Assembly: GCF_020521235.1 (NCBI RefSeq) | Contig: NZ_BLAY01000005.1 | Coordinates: 1 to 64,000 of the forward strand | Source of the DNA: Microseira wollei NIES-4236 | Lineage (GTDB): Bacteria; Cyanobacteriota; Cyanobacteriia; Cyanobacteriales; Aerosakkonemataceae | Reading direction: 5' to 3' | Length of the DNA stretch: 64,000 nt | In this document: in pieces, positions 18,617 through 28,300 of the stretch | Layout of the letters: each line of letters opens with the position of its first letter | Position numbering within the stretch: the first letter of the stretch is position 1 | Made by a program: the position numbers and the translations under genes | The notes under the pieces: model-generated | What the model was told of the DNA's origin: nothing | Databases searched by the model: none | Seen by the model: the letters and a program-made list of their open reading frames with translations, nothing else

Positions 18617-20527
18617 TTAACTGCCCAACAGAGAACGATAACGCCCTAAAGCAGTCAGCGGGAAATGTTGAAAGTACAGATGATATTTCAGATAAAAGTG
18701 ACAGGGGAAACCCGTACCTGTAAAGTAACTTTCATCCCAAGTACCATCCGCACGTTGAGTTTCAACTAAATAATTTACTCCCCGTTCAATCGCTGCTTTG
18801 GCATAATTTCCAGTTGCTTCACCTGCTGCTAGTAAACCAATTAATGCCCACGCAGTTTGAGAGGCGGTACTCTCTCCTTTTCCTTTCAAACTGGGGTCAT
18901 TATAACTGCGGCAAGTTTCGCCCCATCCACCATCTTTGTTTTGGCAGGAAACTAACCATGCTGCACCGCGTTCTATATTTTGCCGATGAGATTTCGGCGC
19001 AACTAAAGCAAGTGCAGCGAGTACTCCACTCGTTCCATAAATGTAATTTACGCCCCAACGTCCAAACCAACAACCTTCTGGTTCTTGTTTTTTGGCGAGA
19101 TAAGCTAAGGCGCGATTCAAGTTGTAATTATCAATAGATAAATCGCAATGCCCCAACATTTCTAAAACCCGCGCCGTCACATCTGCCGTGTTAGGATCGA
19201 TCATCGCTTTTAAATCGCCATAAGGCACGGCATTCAGCCAATCTGCATTATTATTCAGATCGAATGCTGCCCAACCTCCATCAACGCATTGCATGGAAGC
19301 AACCCAATTTAAGGCGCGGATAATTGCCTGTTTCTTCAAATTCTCATTCGGCAATTTCACCCCTTGTAACGCCATCATTACAACCGCCGTATCATCCACA
19401 TCTGGATAGAAGCGATTTTCAAATTCAAATGCCCATGCGCCCGGTTTTCCAATTTTATTTTTAACCGCCCAATCTCCATAAGAAAGAATTTGTTTCTCGA
19501 GCAACCATTCTCCACCTTTGACTAACGCAGGATGATCCGGGGCGAGTCCAGAATCAACTAATCCGCGCATGACTAACGCCGTATCCCAAACCGGGGAAAT
19601 ACAACAATTCATGCGGTAAGTATCTTCGGTTTCAATTGCAAATCCATCTACCGCTTTTAACCCTCTTTCCACAAACGGATCTGCCGGATCGTAATTTAAG
19701 CAGCGCAATGCTAATAGGGAATTCAGCATCGCGGGAATAATTCCACCCCAGTCGCCGGTTACTTCTTGGCGTTCCAATACCCATTTTTCAGCGGCTTTAA
19801 TTCCTTCCTCTCGGAATGGAACTAAGTTCAAGTTTTGGGCTAATTTAAAGGCATTGTCGAGATAGACAAAGATATCCGTCCAATCATTGTTACGGGGTAA
19901 TTCAAATCTAGCGTTTTCAATTCCCTCTGCATAAAGTTCGTCCAAATTAATCGGTGTATCGATTTTAAAAATCGGCTTGCGGTCAAATACAATCAGCAAC
20001 GGAACCGTGCTACTGCGCGCCCAACTCGACATTTCGTAGATGGGGAAAGATTCCGGCAACAACATAATTGAAGGTGGAATCGAAGGAACGCCGCGCCAGT
20101 TGTAACACCCAATTAATGCCAGGTGGAGTTTAGTAAAAATGCGCGTTTTGCTAATGCCGCCCCGGTCTAAGATAAACTTACGTGCTTTTACCATCGCGGG
20201 GTCATGTTCCGACACGCCCAACAACTTCAGCGCCATATACGCTTCTACCGATGCGCTGATTTCTCCCCCATCGCCGTAGTATAATTCCCAACCGCCATGT
20301 TCGCGCTGTTCTCTGCGTAGATAGGTTTCGACTTTATGCAAAGATCGCGTTTTGTCTGTTCCCCAAATTTTGTGCAAGAGAACGACTTCTGCGGTAATGG
20401 ATACGTTCGATTCTAATTCTGCCCACCAGTAACCTTCTGGGTTTTGAATCGAAAGCAGGTAGTTTTGAGATGCAGCGATCGCACGCTTTACCTTAGTCTC
20501 AGTCGTAGTCCTGTCTTGAGTCTGCAT
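18617..20527 (-). CDS. shc: Squalene-hopene cyclase
   Basis: 636 aa, the usual length. It has the class II cyclase acid motif (YPDVDDTAVVMM, DxDDTA near residue 375) and several QW repeats, for example QNPEGYWWAELE, QEVTGDWGG, QCVDGGWAAFD, QEPEGCWFGRWG and QNKDGGWGETC. It cyclises squalene to hopene/hopanol at membranes, giving hopanoids. The start ATG at 20527 fits the family N-terminus. A divergent flavoprotein gene begins 217 bp away, so both may be driven from this gap. Confidence 0.96.
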   Translation of the reverse strand: MQTQDRTTTETKVKRAIAASQNYLLSIQNPEGYWWAELESNVSITAEVVLLHKIWGTDKTRSLHKVETYLRREQREHGGWELYYGDGGEISASVEAYMALKLLGVSEHDPAMVKARKFILDRGGISKTRIFTKLHLALIGCYNWRGVPSIPPSIMLLPESFPIYEMSSWARSSTVPLLIVFDRKPIFKIDTPINLDELYAEGIENARFELPRNNDWTDIFVYLDNAFKLAQNLNLVPFREEGIKAAEKWVLERQEVTGDWGGIIPAMLNSLLALRCLNYDPADPFVERGLKAVDGFAIETEDTYRMNCCISPVWDTALVMRGLVDSGLAPDHPALVKGGEWLLEKQILSYGDWAVKNKIGKPGAWAFEFENRFYPDVDDTAVVMMALQGVKLPNENLKKQAIIRALNWVASMQCVDGGWAAFDLNNNADWLNAVPYGDLKAMIDPNTADVTARVLEMLGHCDLSIDNYNLNRALAYLAKKQEPEGCWFGRWGVNYIYGTSGVLAALALVAPKSHRQNIERGAAWLVSCQNKDGGWGETCRSYNDPSLKGKGESTASQTAWALIGLLAAGEATGNYAKAAIERGVNYLVETQRADGTWDESYFTGTGFPCHFYLKYHLYFQHFPLTALGRYRSLLGS

Positions 20528-20744
20528 GTTTACCGTTCACTCTAGTCGTTTTTTAGTTCAAAAACCAACGGTTTAAATATAAAGCTTCCCAGTTTTGGCA
20601 GCAACGCGAGTTACCATAGGACTTTGATGATTTTGCTTGTTGTCGATTGGGTTGATTGTATTTGTCTGGTTAGGTTCAATCGGTAGATAATCTGGGTAGA
20701 TATCAGTAACGCTCAAGCCTTACAGCAGAGGAGGCGAGGCGCAA

Positions 20745-22268
20745 ATGGGTACTAAAATTGATTCGACCGACATCATCATCATTGGCGCGGGGATTGCTGG
20801 GCTGGCGGCGGGCTGCTATGCCCAGATGAACGGCTACCGCACCGAAATTTTTGAGCTGCACGACCTGCCCGGTGGTTTGTGTACTGCCTGGGAGCGCAAG
20901 GGGTACGTCTTCGACGGCTGCATTCACTACTTGTTTGGCTCCTGCGCGGGACAGCCTTTCAACCGTCTGTGGCAGGAACTTGGGGCGGTTCAGGGTCGGC
21001 AGTTCGTCGATCATGATGAATACATGCGGATTGTTGGGGCGGACGGGAAAACGCTGATTGTTTACAGTCACCCCGACCGACTCGAACAACACATGAAGCA
21101 ACTATCCCCCGCAGACAGGTGGTTGATCGAAGACTTCTGTGCAGGGATTCGGGCGTTTACTCGCTTCGATATGTCATTGCTGCAACAGAAGCCGAAACCC
21201 CTGATGGGGCTTGCCGATTGGGGTCAGCTTGGTTTGAAGATGCTGCCGTTCCTTGGGTCGGTGACAAAATGGGGGACAATCTCGGCTGAGGAATTCGGCG
21301 CGCGCTTCCAAGACCCCTTCCTCCGTCGCGCCATCCCGCAAATGTTTTCCTGGACGAACATCCCCGTCATGGTGGGCATGTCGCTGCTGGCTTACGCACA
21401 TAACAAGAACGCCGGATTTCCGGTGGGTGCGTCCCTGGAATTTGCCCGCGCCATCGCCAGACGCTACCTAGAATTGGGCGGTAAAATTCGCTACTGCTCC
21501 CAAGTAGAACGCATTCTGGTGCAGAACGACCGAGCCATAGGCGTGCGGCTGTACAACAACGAAGAGTACCGCGCCCACCGCGTCATCGCAGCCTGTGACG
21601 GTCGCGGCACCCTGTTCAACCTGCTGGGCGGTAAATACCTCAACCCCCAACTCAAAAGCCTCTACGACGGTCACCTGCCCGTCCACTCGCAACTACAGGT
21701 GTCCCTGGGTGTCAACCGCGACATGTCTGGCCAACCCCACTGGGTGACGTACCTGCTCGATCGACCTGTAGCGATCGCGGGTGAGCAACGCTACGAAATC
21801 GGTGTCAAGCACTACTGCTTCGACCCCTCCCTAGCCCCGACGGGCAAGTCAGTCGTTATCGTCATGCTGCCTACCCCCTACGATTACTGGCAGCGCATCT
21901 ACGGACGGTCAATCTACAACGCCGAGCAAGTCCAGGAATCGGGCATTCTGATCGACCGATTGGAGCAGTTTTATCCCGGTATCAAAGCTGACATCGAGTA
22001 TGTGGATGTTGCTACGCCGCTCAGCTACGAGCGCTATACGGGCAACTGGCAGGGTTCTAGCTGTGGCTGGCTGTTAACTAAACAGACGATGTTTATGATG
22101 ATCTTCGGGCTGCCTAAGACACTGCCCGGTCTGCACAATTTTTACACGATCGGTCAGTGGGTTGAGCCTGGGGGCAGCGTACCCGTGGTCGCGATGTCGG
22201 GTCGCAACATCATCCAGCAAATTTGCCACGAGGATAAAAAGACGTTTGTCGCTACGATTCCCACTTAA
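20745..22268 (+). CDS. FAD-dependent oxidoreductase, phytoene desaturase/carotenoid isomerase-like
   Basis: 507 aa. An N-terminal dinucleotide-binding fold (IIIGAGIAGLAAGCYAQMNG, then EIFELHDLPGGLC) is followed by the CrtI/CrtH-type body. The C-terminal FAD block reads FYTIGQWVEPGGSVPVVAMSGR. The family includes desaturases, isomerases and amine-oxidase-like enzymes; this one is not a close match to canonical CrtP, CrtQ or CrtH as far as I can tell. Its third positions look clearly richer in G and C than neighbouring genes, hinting at transfer. It is divergent from shc, which may be chance or a terpenoid grouping. Confidence 0.85.
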   Translation: MGTKIDSTDIIIIGAGIAGLAAGCYAQMNGYRTEIFELHDLPGGLCTAWERKGYVFDGCIHYLFGSCAGQPFNRLWQELGAVQGRQFVDHDEYMRIVGADGKTLIVYSHPDRLEQHMKQLSPADRWLIEDFCAGIRAFTRFDMSLLQQKPKPLMGLADWGQLGLKMLPFLGSVTKWGTISAEEFGARFQDPFLRRAIPQMFSWTNIPVMVGMSLLAYAHNKNAGFPVGASLEFARAIARRYLELGGKIRYCSQVERILVQNDRAIGVRLYNNEEYRAHRVIAACDGRGTLFNLLGGKYLNPQLKSLYDGHLPVHSQLQVSLGVNRDMSGQPHWVTYLLDRPVAIAGEQRYEIGVKHYCFDPSLAPTGKSVVIVMLPTPYDYWQRIYGRSIYNAEQVQESGILIDRLEQFYPGIKADIEYVDVATPLSYERYTGNWQGSSCGWLLTKQTMFMMIFGLPKTLPGLHNFYTIGQWVEPGGSVPVVAMSGRNIIQQICHEDKKTFVATIPT

Positions 22269-22328
22269 ATCATCCAGATGCACGACCCTACATAACTCAA
22301 GTTGCTAGTTATCTCATAAATAGAAGCG

Positions 22329-22377
22329 AATGGCTAATGGCTAATGGCTAATGGCTAATGGCTAATGGCTAATGGCT
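22329..22377. repeat. Heptanucleotide tandem repeat (TGGCTAA)n
   Basis: Seven near-perfect copies of TGGCTAA. This is the STRR class known from filamentous cyanobacteria. The rest of 22269-22675 holds a GCCGGGGAT...ATCCCCGGC hairpin (about 22502) and no gene. Confidence 0.9.
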
Positions 22378-22675
22378 CAATCAGGATATTACGAAGCTAT
22401 CTCACAATTAGCAATTAGCAAGCTTGCAACGCCAAAGTTTATAACTAGCAACTTGCGTTAATATTTTCCAGCAGTCCACAAAGCGTGGACTTTCGCTATT
22501 AGCCGGGGATTAAAATCCCCGGCGGGTTTTATGGGTAGCGACAAGGCTGTGAGATCTGGGTAATGACAAGGCTTGCAAGCCGGGGTTTTACTTTGATCTG
22601 ATCTGTCCAAATATTCTGGAAGCACCTTGATTAAGTTCGCGCTACTTTAAGGGCAGCATTTGTTTATCCGTTTCT

Positions 22676-22936
22676 ATGTCCAACTCTTCTATCACCGTCA
22701 CCGTCAAACTGTTTGCTGTCTACCAGGAAACATACAAAGTCCCTGAGTTAGTCCTGGAATTTCCTCAAGATACACCCGTCGTTGCAGTGCGCGATCGCTT
22801 CATCACCGAACACCCCTCTCTCGCACAATGGCGCGATATCACCCGCTTTGGCATCAATCTCCAATTCGTCGAACCTGATACCGTTATGCAAGATGGCGAC
22901 GAAGTTGTACTTATTCCTCCCGTCAGCGGCGGCTAA
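22676..22936 (+). CDS. MoaD/ThiS-family sulfur carrier protein
   Basis: 86 aa with a beta-grasp ubiquitin-like pattern and the diagnostic C-terminal di-glycine (LIPPVSGG-stop), preceded by the conserved MQDGDEVVLIPP. The C-terminal Gly would be adenylated and converted to a thiocarboxylate by an E1-like enzyme (MoeB/ThiF). Annotated relatives are often called MoaD for molybdopterin synthesis. Here the next gene is threonine synthase and not moaE, which raises other roles. Confidence 0.85.
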   Translation: MSNSSITVTVKLFAVYQETYKVPELVLEFPQDTPVVAVRDRFITEHPSLAQWRDITRFGINLQFVEPDTVMQDGDEVVLIPPVSGG

Positions 22937-22944
22937 ATTCACCA

Positions 22945-23215
22945 GGTGGGCAAGAGGTGCAGGTGTGCAGAGGGGCAAGAGGTGCAGGTGTGCAGGTGTG
23001 CAGAGGGGCAAGAGGAGAATTTGAATATATATTCTCCCTTGCTCCCTTGCTCCCTTGCTCACCCGCTCCCCTGCTCACCTGCTCACCTGCTTTCAAGAAC
23101 TAAGTAACTTTTGTCAAGGTTAACTTAATTAATATTGAAATTAATTTTTAATTTTTAATAATACCGGATTTTGGAGTAGCGATATGCCTCCGGCACGCTT
23201 CGCGAACGCTCTCAA
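22945..23215. repeat. Low-complexity tandem repeats between a sulfur carrier gene and thrC
   Basis: AGGTGCAGGTGTGCAGAGGGGCA-like units repeat at about 22960-23020, then CTCCCTTG and CACCTGCT heptamer-like repeats at 23033-23095. At 23178-23213 is GCGATATGCCTCCGGCACGC, a variant of a repeat at 4500 and 32034. No gene is seen in 22937-23341. Confidence 0.65.
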
Positions 23216-23341
23216 TCCTACTGCTGACTCAGCTTACACAATACCCGACAAAAAAAGTCTGATATATTTGACGAGTATTTTTACTGCGTGATAGCATCGA
23301 ATGCATGTTGACGGAATGCTGAAAGAGTAGAGATTAAACCC

Positions 23342-24646
23342 ATGACTGTTGCGACCACCACCCCAACCCAGGCTAAAACCTCTAACTTTAAACACCTCAA
23401 GTGCAAAGAGTGCGGCGCAGAGTACGAAGCCAAAGCGCTGCACGTCTGCGAGTTATGCTTTGGGCCGTTGGAAGTCGCATACGACTACGACGCCATCCGT
23501 CGCCAAGTCACTCGCGAAAGCATTCAATCTGGGCCAAACTCGATTTGGCGCTACCGGCAATTTTTGCCCGTCGCCACCGACAACGTAATTGACGTGGGAA
23601 CCGGGATGACGCCGCTGGTTCGTTCTCACCGCCTCGCCCGCCGCCTGGGACTGAAAAATCTCTACATCAAAAACGACGCCGTCAACATGCCCACCCTCAG
23701 CTTCAAGGATAGGGTGGTATCCGTCGCACTGTCCCGCGCCCGCGAGTTGGGATTCACCACAGTATCTTGCGCCAGCACGGGAAATTTGGCTAATTCTACA
23801 GCTGCGATCGCCTCCCACGCCGGACTAGACTGCTGCGTCTTCATCCCCTCCGACTTGGAAGCCGGTAAAGTTTTGGGTACGTTAATCTACGGCCCCACCG
23901 TCATGGCAGTTCAAGGCAACTACGACCAAGTCAACCGCCTCTGCTCCGAAGTCGCCAATACATATGGATGGGGATTTGTCAATATCAACTTGCGCCCCTA
24001 TTATTCCGAAGGTTCCAAAACCCTCGGCTACGAAGTCATCGAACAACTCGGCTGGAAACTCCCCGACCACATCGTCGCCCCCCTCGCTTCTGGTTCCTTA
24101 TTCACCAAGATTTACAAAGGCTTCCAAGAATTCGTCAAAGTCGGTTTAGTGGATGAAAAACCAGTCCGCTTCAGCGGCGCGCAAGCAGAAGGATGCTCCC
24201 CCATCGCCTCAGCCTTCCGGGAAAACCGCGACTTCATTAAGCCAGTCAAACCCAGCACCATTGCCAAATCTATCGCCATCGGCAACCCAGCAGACGGAGT
24301 TTATGCCGTAGACATCGCGCGGAAAACCAACGGTAACATCGAATCCGTCACCGACGCCGAAATAGTCGAAGGCATCAAACTGCTAGCCGAAACCGAAGGT
24401 ATTTTTACCGAAACCGCAGGCGGCACCACCATCGCCGTATTAAAGAAATTAGTAGAAGCTGGGAAAATTGACCCAGAAGAAACTACAGTGGTATACATCA
24501 CCGGCAACGGTTTGAAGACTCAGGAAGCCGTACAAGGTTACATCGGCGAACCCCTGACCATCGAGCCGAAGCTAGATAGTTTCGAGCGAGCTTTGGAACG
24601 CGCTCAAACCCTCGAACGCCTCGAATGGCAACAAGTGCTTGTTTAA
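23342..24646 (+). CDS. thrC: Threonine synthase
   Basis: 434 aa, PLP-dependent fold type II. An N-terminal zinc-ribbon-like part (LKCKECGAEYEA...CELCFGPLEVAYDY) precedes the catalytic domain. The PLP lysine lies in PTLSFKDRVVSVAL and the phosphate loop is near STGNLANSTAA. It converts O-phosphohomoserine to threonine in the cytosol. The zinc-ribbon form is the common cyanobacterial/plant-type long variant. It is flanked on both sides by MoaD/ThiS-like genes on the same strand. Confidence 0.93.
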   Translation: MTVATTTPTQAKTSNFKHLKCKECGAEYEAKALHVCELCFGPLEVAYDYDAIRRQVTRESIQSGPNSIWRYRQFLPVATDNVIDVGTGMTPLVRSHRLARRLGLKNLYIKNDAVNMPTLSFKDRVVSVALSRARELGFTTVSCASTGNLANSTAAIASHAGLDCCVFIPSDLEAGKVLGTLIYGPTVMAVQGNYDQVNRLCSEVANTYGWGFVNINLRPYYSEGSKTLGYEVIEQLGWKLPDHIVAPLASGSLFTKIYKGFQEFVKVGLVDEKPVRFSGAQAEGCSPIASAFRENRDFIKPVKPSTIAKSIAIGNPADGVYAVDIARKTNGNIESVTDAEIVEGIKLLAETEGIFTETAGGTTIAVLKKLVEAGKIDPEETTVVYITGNGLKTQEAVQGYIGEPLTIEPKLDSFERALERAQTLERLEWQQVLV

Positions 24647-24650
24647 TAGC

Positions 24651-24800
24651 TAATGGCTAATGGCTAATGGCTAATGGCTAATGGCTAATGGCTAATAGCT
24701 AATGGCTAATGGAAGAGTGGCTTTTGAACCACCTAACAATTAGCAGTTAGCAATTAGCAGTTAGCAATTAGCAGTTAGCAATTAGCCATTAGCACTTCAC
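24651..24800. repeat. STRR tracts (GGCTAAT)n and (GCAGTTAGCAATTA)n
   Basis: Eight or so GGCTAAT heptamers (24651-24713) are followed by GCAGTTA/GCAATTA alternating heptamers (24740-24795). The two tracts are nearly reverse complements, so they could form a long hairpin between thrC and the second sulfur carrier gene. Confidence 0.9.
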
Positions 24801-24822
24801 AACTGACAACCGATCGCAAACT

Positions 24823-25098
24823 ATGTCTGTAAAAGTTTTAGTCCCCACCCCACTGCAAAAATTTACCAACGACCAAGCAACCTTAGAATGTAGCGCTAAC
24901 AACGTTGCTGAACTGATAGAGTCTTTAGAACAAAGCTGTCCCGGTATCAAATCCCGTCTGTGCGACGAAGAAGGAAAACCGAGAAGATTTTTGAACTTCT
25001 ACGTCAACAGCGAAGACATCCGCTTCTTGGAAGGAACCGAGACACCGCTTAAAGATGGCGATGAAGTTAGCATCGTTCCAGCCGTTGCAGGTGGCTGA
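24823..25098 (+). CDS. MoaD/ThiS-family sulfur carrier protein (second)
   Basis: 91 aa, beta-grasp pattern, ending in PAVAGG-stop after [11 protein letters not shown]. It resembles the CysO-like carriers of the 90-aa class ([29 protein letters not shown]). Members of that subgroup donate sulfide from a C-terminal thiocarboxylate in amino-acid synthesis. It lies 176 bp after threonine synthase, separated only by STRR repeats. Confidence 0.88.
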   Translation: MSVKVLVPTPLQKFTNDQATLECSANNVAELIESLEQSCPGIKSRLCDEEGKPRRFLNFYVNSEDIRFLEGTETPLKDGDEVSIVPAVAGG

Positions 25099-25228
25099 AG
25101 ATTTGACCGAATTTTGGAATTTAGATCGCACTTCGTACAACAGACGGTTAAAAGCCTTGGCATCACCACCAAAAGCTTTTGACCGTCTTCTGCATAAAGG
25201 TATTCCTGCCAAGCGAATAGTGATATGA
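25091..25228 (+). pseudogene. Short reading frame cut by MITE A1
   Basis: A GTG inside the 3' end of the sulfur carrier gene opens a 45-codon frame ([20 protein letters not shown]...) that now ends in the MITE. With the element and one TGA copy removed, the frame ends ...AKRIVTRN-stop, so the original C-terminus was only a few residues longer. It may be a fragment of a larger lost gene; no family recognised. Confidence 0.35.
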
Positions 25229-25370
25229 TGTTCGTTGAATTTCCCATAATCAAAAAACCTCACCCCGTCGTTGCGTAGGGGCACGGCATGATAGATATCT
25301 CGGACAAACAGATAACGTTAATAATGCCGTGCCCCGGCTGCCGATTATGGGTAATCGACCGGACATGATA
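25224..25370. mobile_element. MITE family A, copy A1 (147 bp, TGA duplication)
   Basis: Left end TATGATGTTCGTTGAATTTC, right end GTAATCGACCGGACATGATA. TGA is repeated on both sides (25221-25223 and 25371-25373). An internal stem (GGGGCACGGCAT / ATGCCGTGCCCC) holds a 35-bp core that is found inverted in copy A2. No open frame of its own. Confidence 0.85.
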
Positions 25371-25392
25371 TGACAAGGAATTAACAGCATAG

Positions 25393-28300
25393 TTATCGGA
25401 GAGCAGTATTAAGCACATATGCTCTCACCACGTTAGCTGGTGAAGAAAGCTGCTCAGCTTGTCTGTCAAACTGCTCTCTTGCTTCGTCAATACTGATTTT
25501 TGGCGCTTTTCCCTTTCTTGAATCCTTATCATCCCACTGATGACAGTTAAACCAACCAACTAGGTAAAGACCATATTTTGAAGAATTATCTTGCAAATAA
25601 CGCTTAACAAGCTGTTCCTCCATCGCGCTGTTGAGATCCTTATGCCAACAACCTTTCACTTCAATGATGACAGTTATGCAGTCATATAACTCTCCATTTG
25701 GCTTTTTCACAACAGCATCCACATGAATATCTGTTCGCTCTCCTGGTGAACCTCCATAGTTACGCCTCAATTCTACTTCTCTGTTGACGACAATACCTCG
25801 TGACTTCAAATCTTTATCAAGAAAACGCTTCACGTAGTCCGAAAAGGCATTTTCATCAACGGGTTTGAACTTCTTGTCGTCAACCTTATCCCATAAATCT
25901 CTAACAGCAGGAGTTTCCCCTTGAAGTTCCAGTTCAAGACGTTTTAGAGATTCAAGCAATACATCTAGTAGTTGCTGACCATTTTGAACCAAACGTCTTG
26001 TGGAGTCACTGACAATCTGAAGAATCTGCTCTGGTTGCGGTGGTTGCCAAGTTTTACGCCGCATATTTGCTTGAGCATCAATCAGCGTTTTTCTGAGCCA
26101 AGCTATGTCCGGTAGTTCTTGGATAAGACGTTGAATTTCAGCACATGCCTGAAGAGTTGCTTGTTCCTTCAGTTGTGTCAAAACATTGTCTCTTAGATTA
26201 GCCATACCTTCTCTAGCCGTTACAAAGTGGGCAAGCACTTCATTGCTATAGTCGGGGTCTTCATCGTAAGGATATTGCTGAACAAGCCAAAGGTATAGGT
26301 CAGCTAATTGTGTTTCAGTCAAATGTAACTGAATCCCAAAAGAATAACGGTTGGCAGCTAATTCGAGGACTTCGCGCCCAAAAGATGAGTCTTGTTGAAT
26401 CAGTGACCAAAGAAATGACCAACTAGATGGAGCTGAATTTTCAACCAGCACTCTAGAGGCAATCAGAGCCTTTTCACGCTCATTCTCAACTAATGGTAAT
26501 GGAAAAGAAATTAAAGAATTTGCAAAATCTCTAGCTTCAGTTAACCCTTGCTTTAGAAGTTCTTCGAGCAACTGCCCAACACATTGGGGTTTCAGCGAAG
26601 GATCTTTAGCCTTTTCTATTAAGGCTAACTTTAGTCGTTCATCCCAACACTTATCAAAGCGATTAACTCCAAATAAATATTCATGCTCCTGATTGTCTTT
26701 ATCAATGAGCGTTATCATTGTATTAATAAACACTTGGGGTGCATTTAGATAAGAACGTTTGAGTATTTCCAGATAGGAATCTTTGTGTTGATTATCAAAA
26801 GGAGCAGCAATAATAACAGGTGTCAATTTTCTGCATATTTCAGGCGAAAGAGTATTTAGGAAATCTGAGCTTTCTTTTAAAAGCAAATGTAAAGCTCTGC
26901 AACCTGCTAGTGCTGGTCGGTTGTCAGTGTTTGTTCCTATCCAGTCATAAGGTATATCATTTTGTTGTTGAATATACTTCTTAGCACCTTCAATGATTCT
27001 CTTTCGAGTAACTTCCTCTGCCTCCTGCCATCCAGGAAGTTTAGTCAAATCTAATTCAAGTTCATCGCCATAGTATTTACTTTCAGGCTTAAGAGTCATT
27101 TCCCTATTAAGCTGCCACCAAGCAGATAAATCTCCAGCTTCTAACTTCTCTAAAAGTTGAAGAACTCTTTCTTTGGGTGGTGGCTCTAGCAAAGGAGTAT
27201 TTTGCCTACGATCTTGCATTTCTTGCATTCTGAGGTAATCATATCTCAGTTTTTCAGCTAGAATTGAATCTAGTTCAATTGGTTCAAAATAAGGTGCAAA
27301 AAATCCCAGCAAAATGTTATTAGTCTGAGTAGCCGTAATAATTGCATCTATTTGCTTTGCATCTTGACGGTTAAAACTCCATTGAAGCAGTTGAACCCAA
27401 ATTTTTTGAGGCTTTTCATAATCATAATTCTGAAGCATTTCAAGTATCCAAAAAACATCTTCTGGAATTAGAACGTTTTCGTCCTTCAGATATCTGAATA
27501 GGAAAAACGGATTTTCTTCGGTTTTTGAAATAATTAAAACTGCTTGCTCGATTAGTGTGCGTCGTTTTTTACTGTCATTCAAAAGCGACGATGCAAATTG
27601 ATCTTGTAGCTTACTATCATGAGTAATGATTCTCTGATGATCTCTCCATTGTACTAAAGCTACTTTAGTGAAACTTTCCGCCACACCAGGCAAATCAAAA
27701 TGTTCCCAAGCTTTGATGAGAATAGCATCTGCAAGTTCTTCAAACGGATGCCCAAAACATCTAATGCCTTGCTTTTCAATCCAATTGAGGGCAAATACTA
27801 AGTCATGTGGCTGTAGTTGTGGAGCAAGATGGTATTTGAGAAACATCTGGTATGCACCGAAAAAGTTCAATTTCTTCGGTGAGGTCAAAGCTTGAAACAA
27901 TTCCTCTGCTGTCAAATGATCTGACCAAAGTGCCTTAAGGATATACCCTTTAAGCCTGTCATCTTCATCTTCTGGAAGCTGCCTAACAGCTAAAGGCTTC
28001 AGCTTCAATCTCGTATCTACATCACCAACAGAGCAAATAGCCTTGGCAGCACTCACTCTTAGATAAATTGATTGTGATGAATCAAGAGCAAGATTCACTA
28101 ACTCTTCCTGAAACTCATGTACTTCGCAACCTTCAGCAATATGAATTGCTAAATCTCGCGCATCAATCTGCTTATTCGGGTCACAGATATAAGGGTGTAA
28201 CTGAGCAGCTAATCCGGAATGATTAAGTTTGGCATAGTGGCGATAGTTATCTAGGTTTCTATCAAATAGTTTTTCCTGCTCGTACTGGAGCAACAGGTTA

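Noticed and set aside
22748..23062. Leucine/proline-rich minus-strand frame
   Set aside because: It results from the low-complexity CACCTGCA repeats and overlaps the sulfur carrier gene.
22329..24800. Possible CRISPR arrays
   Set aside because: The repeats are 7-bp tandem units without unique spacers, and no cas gene is present.
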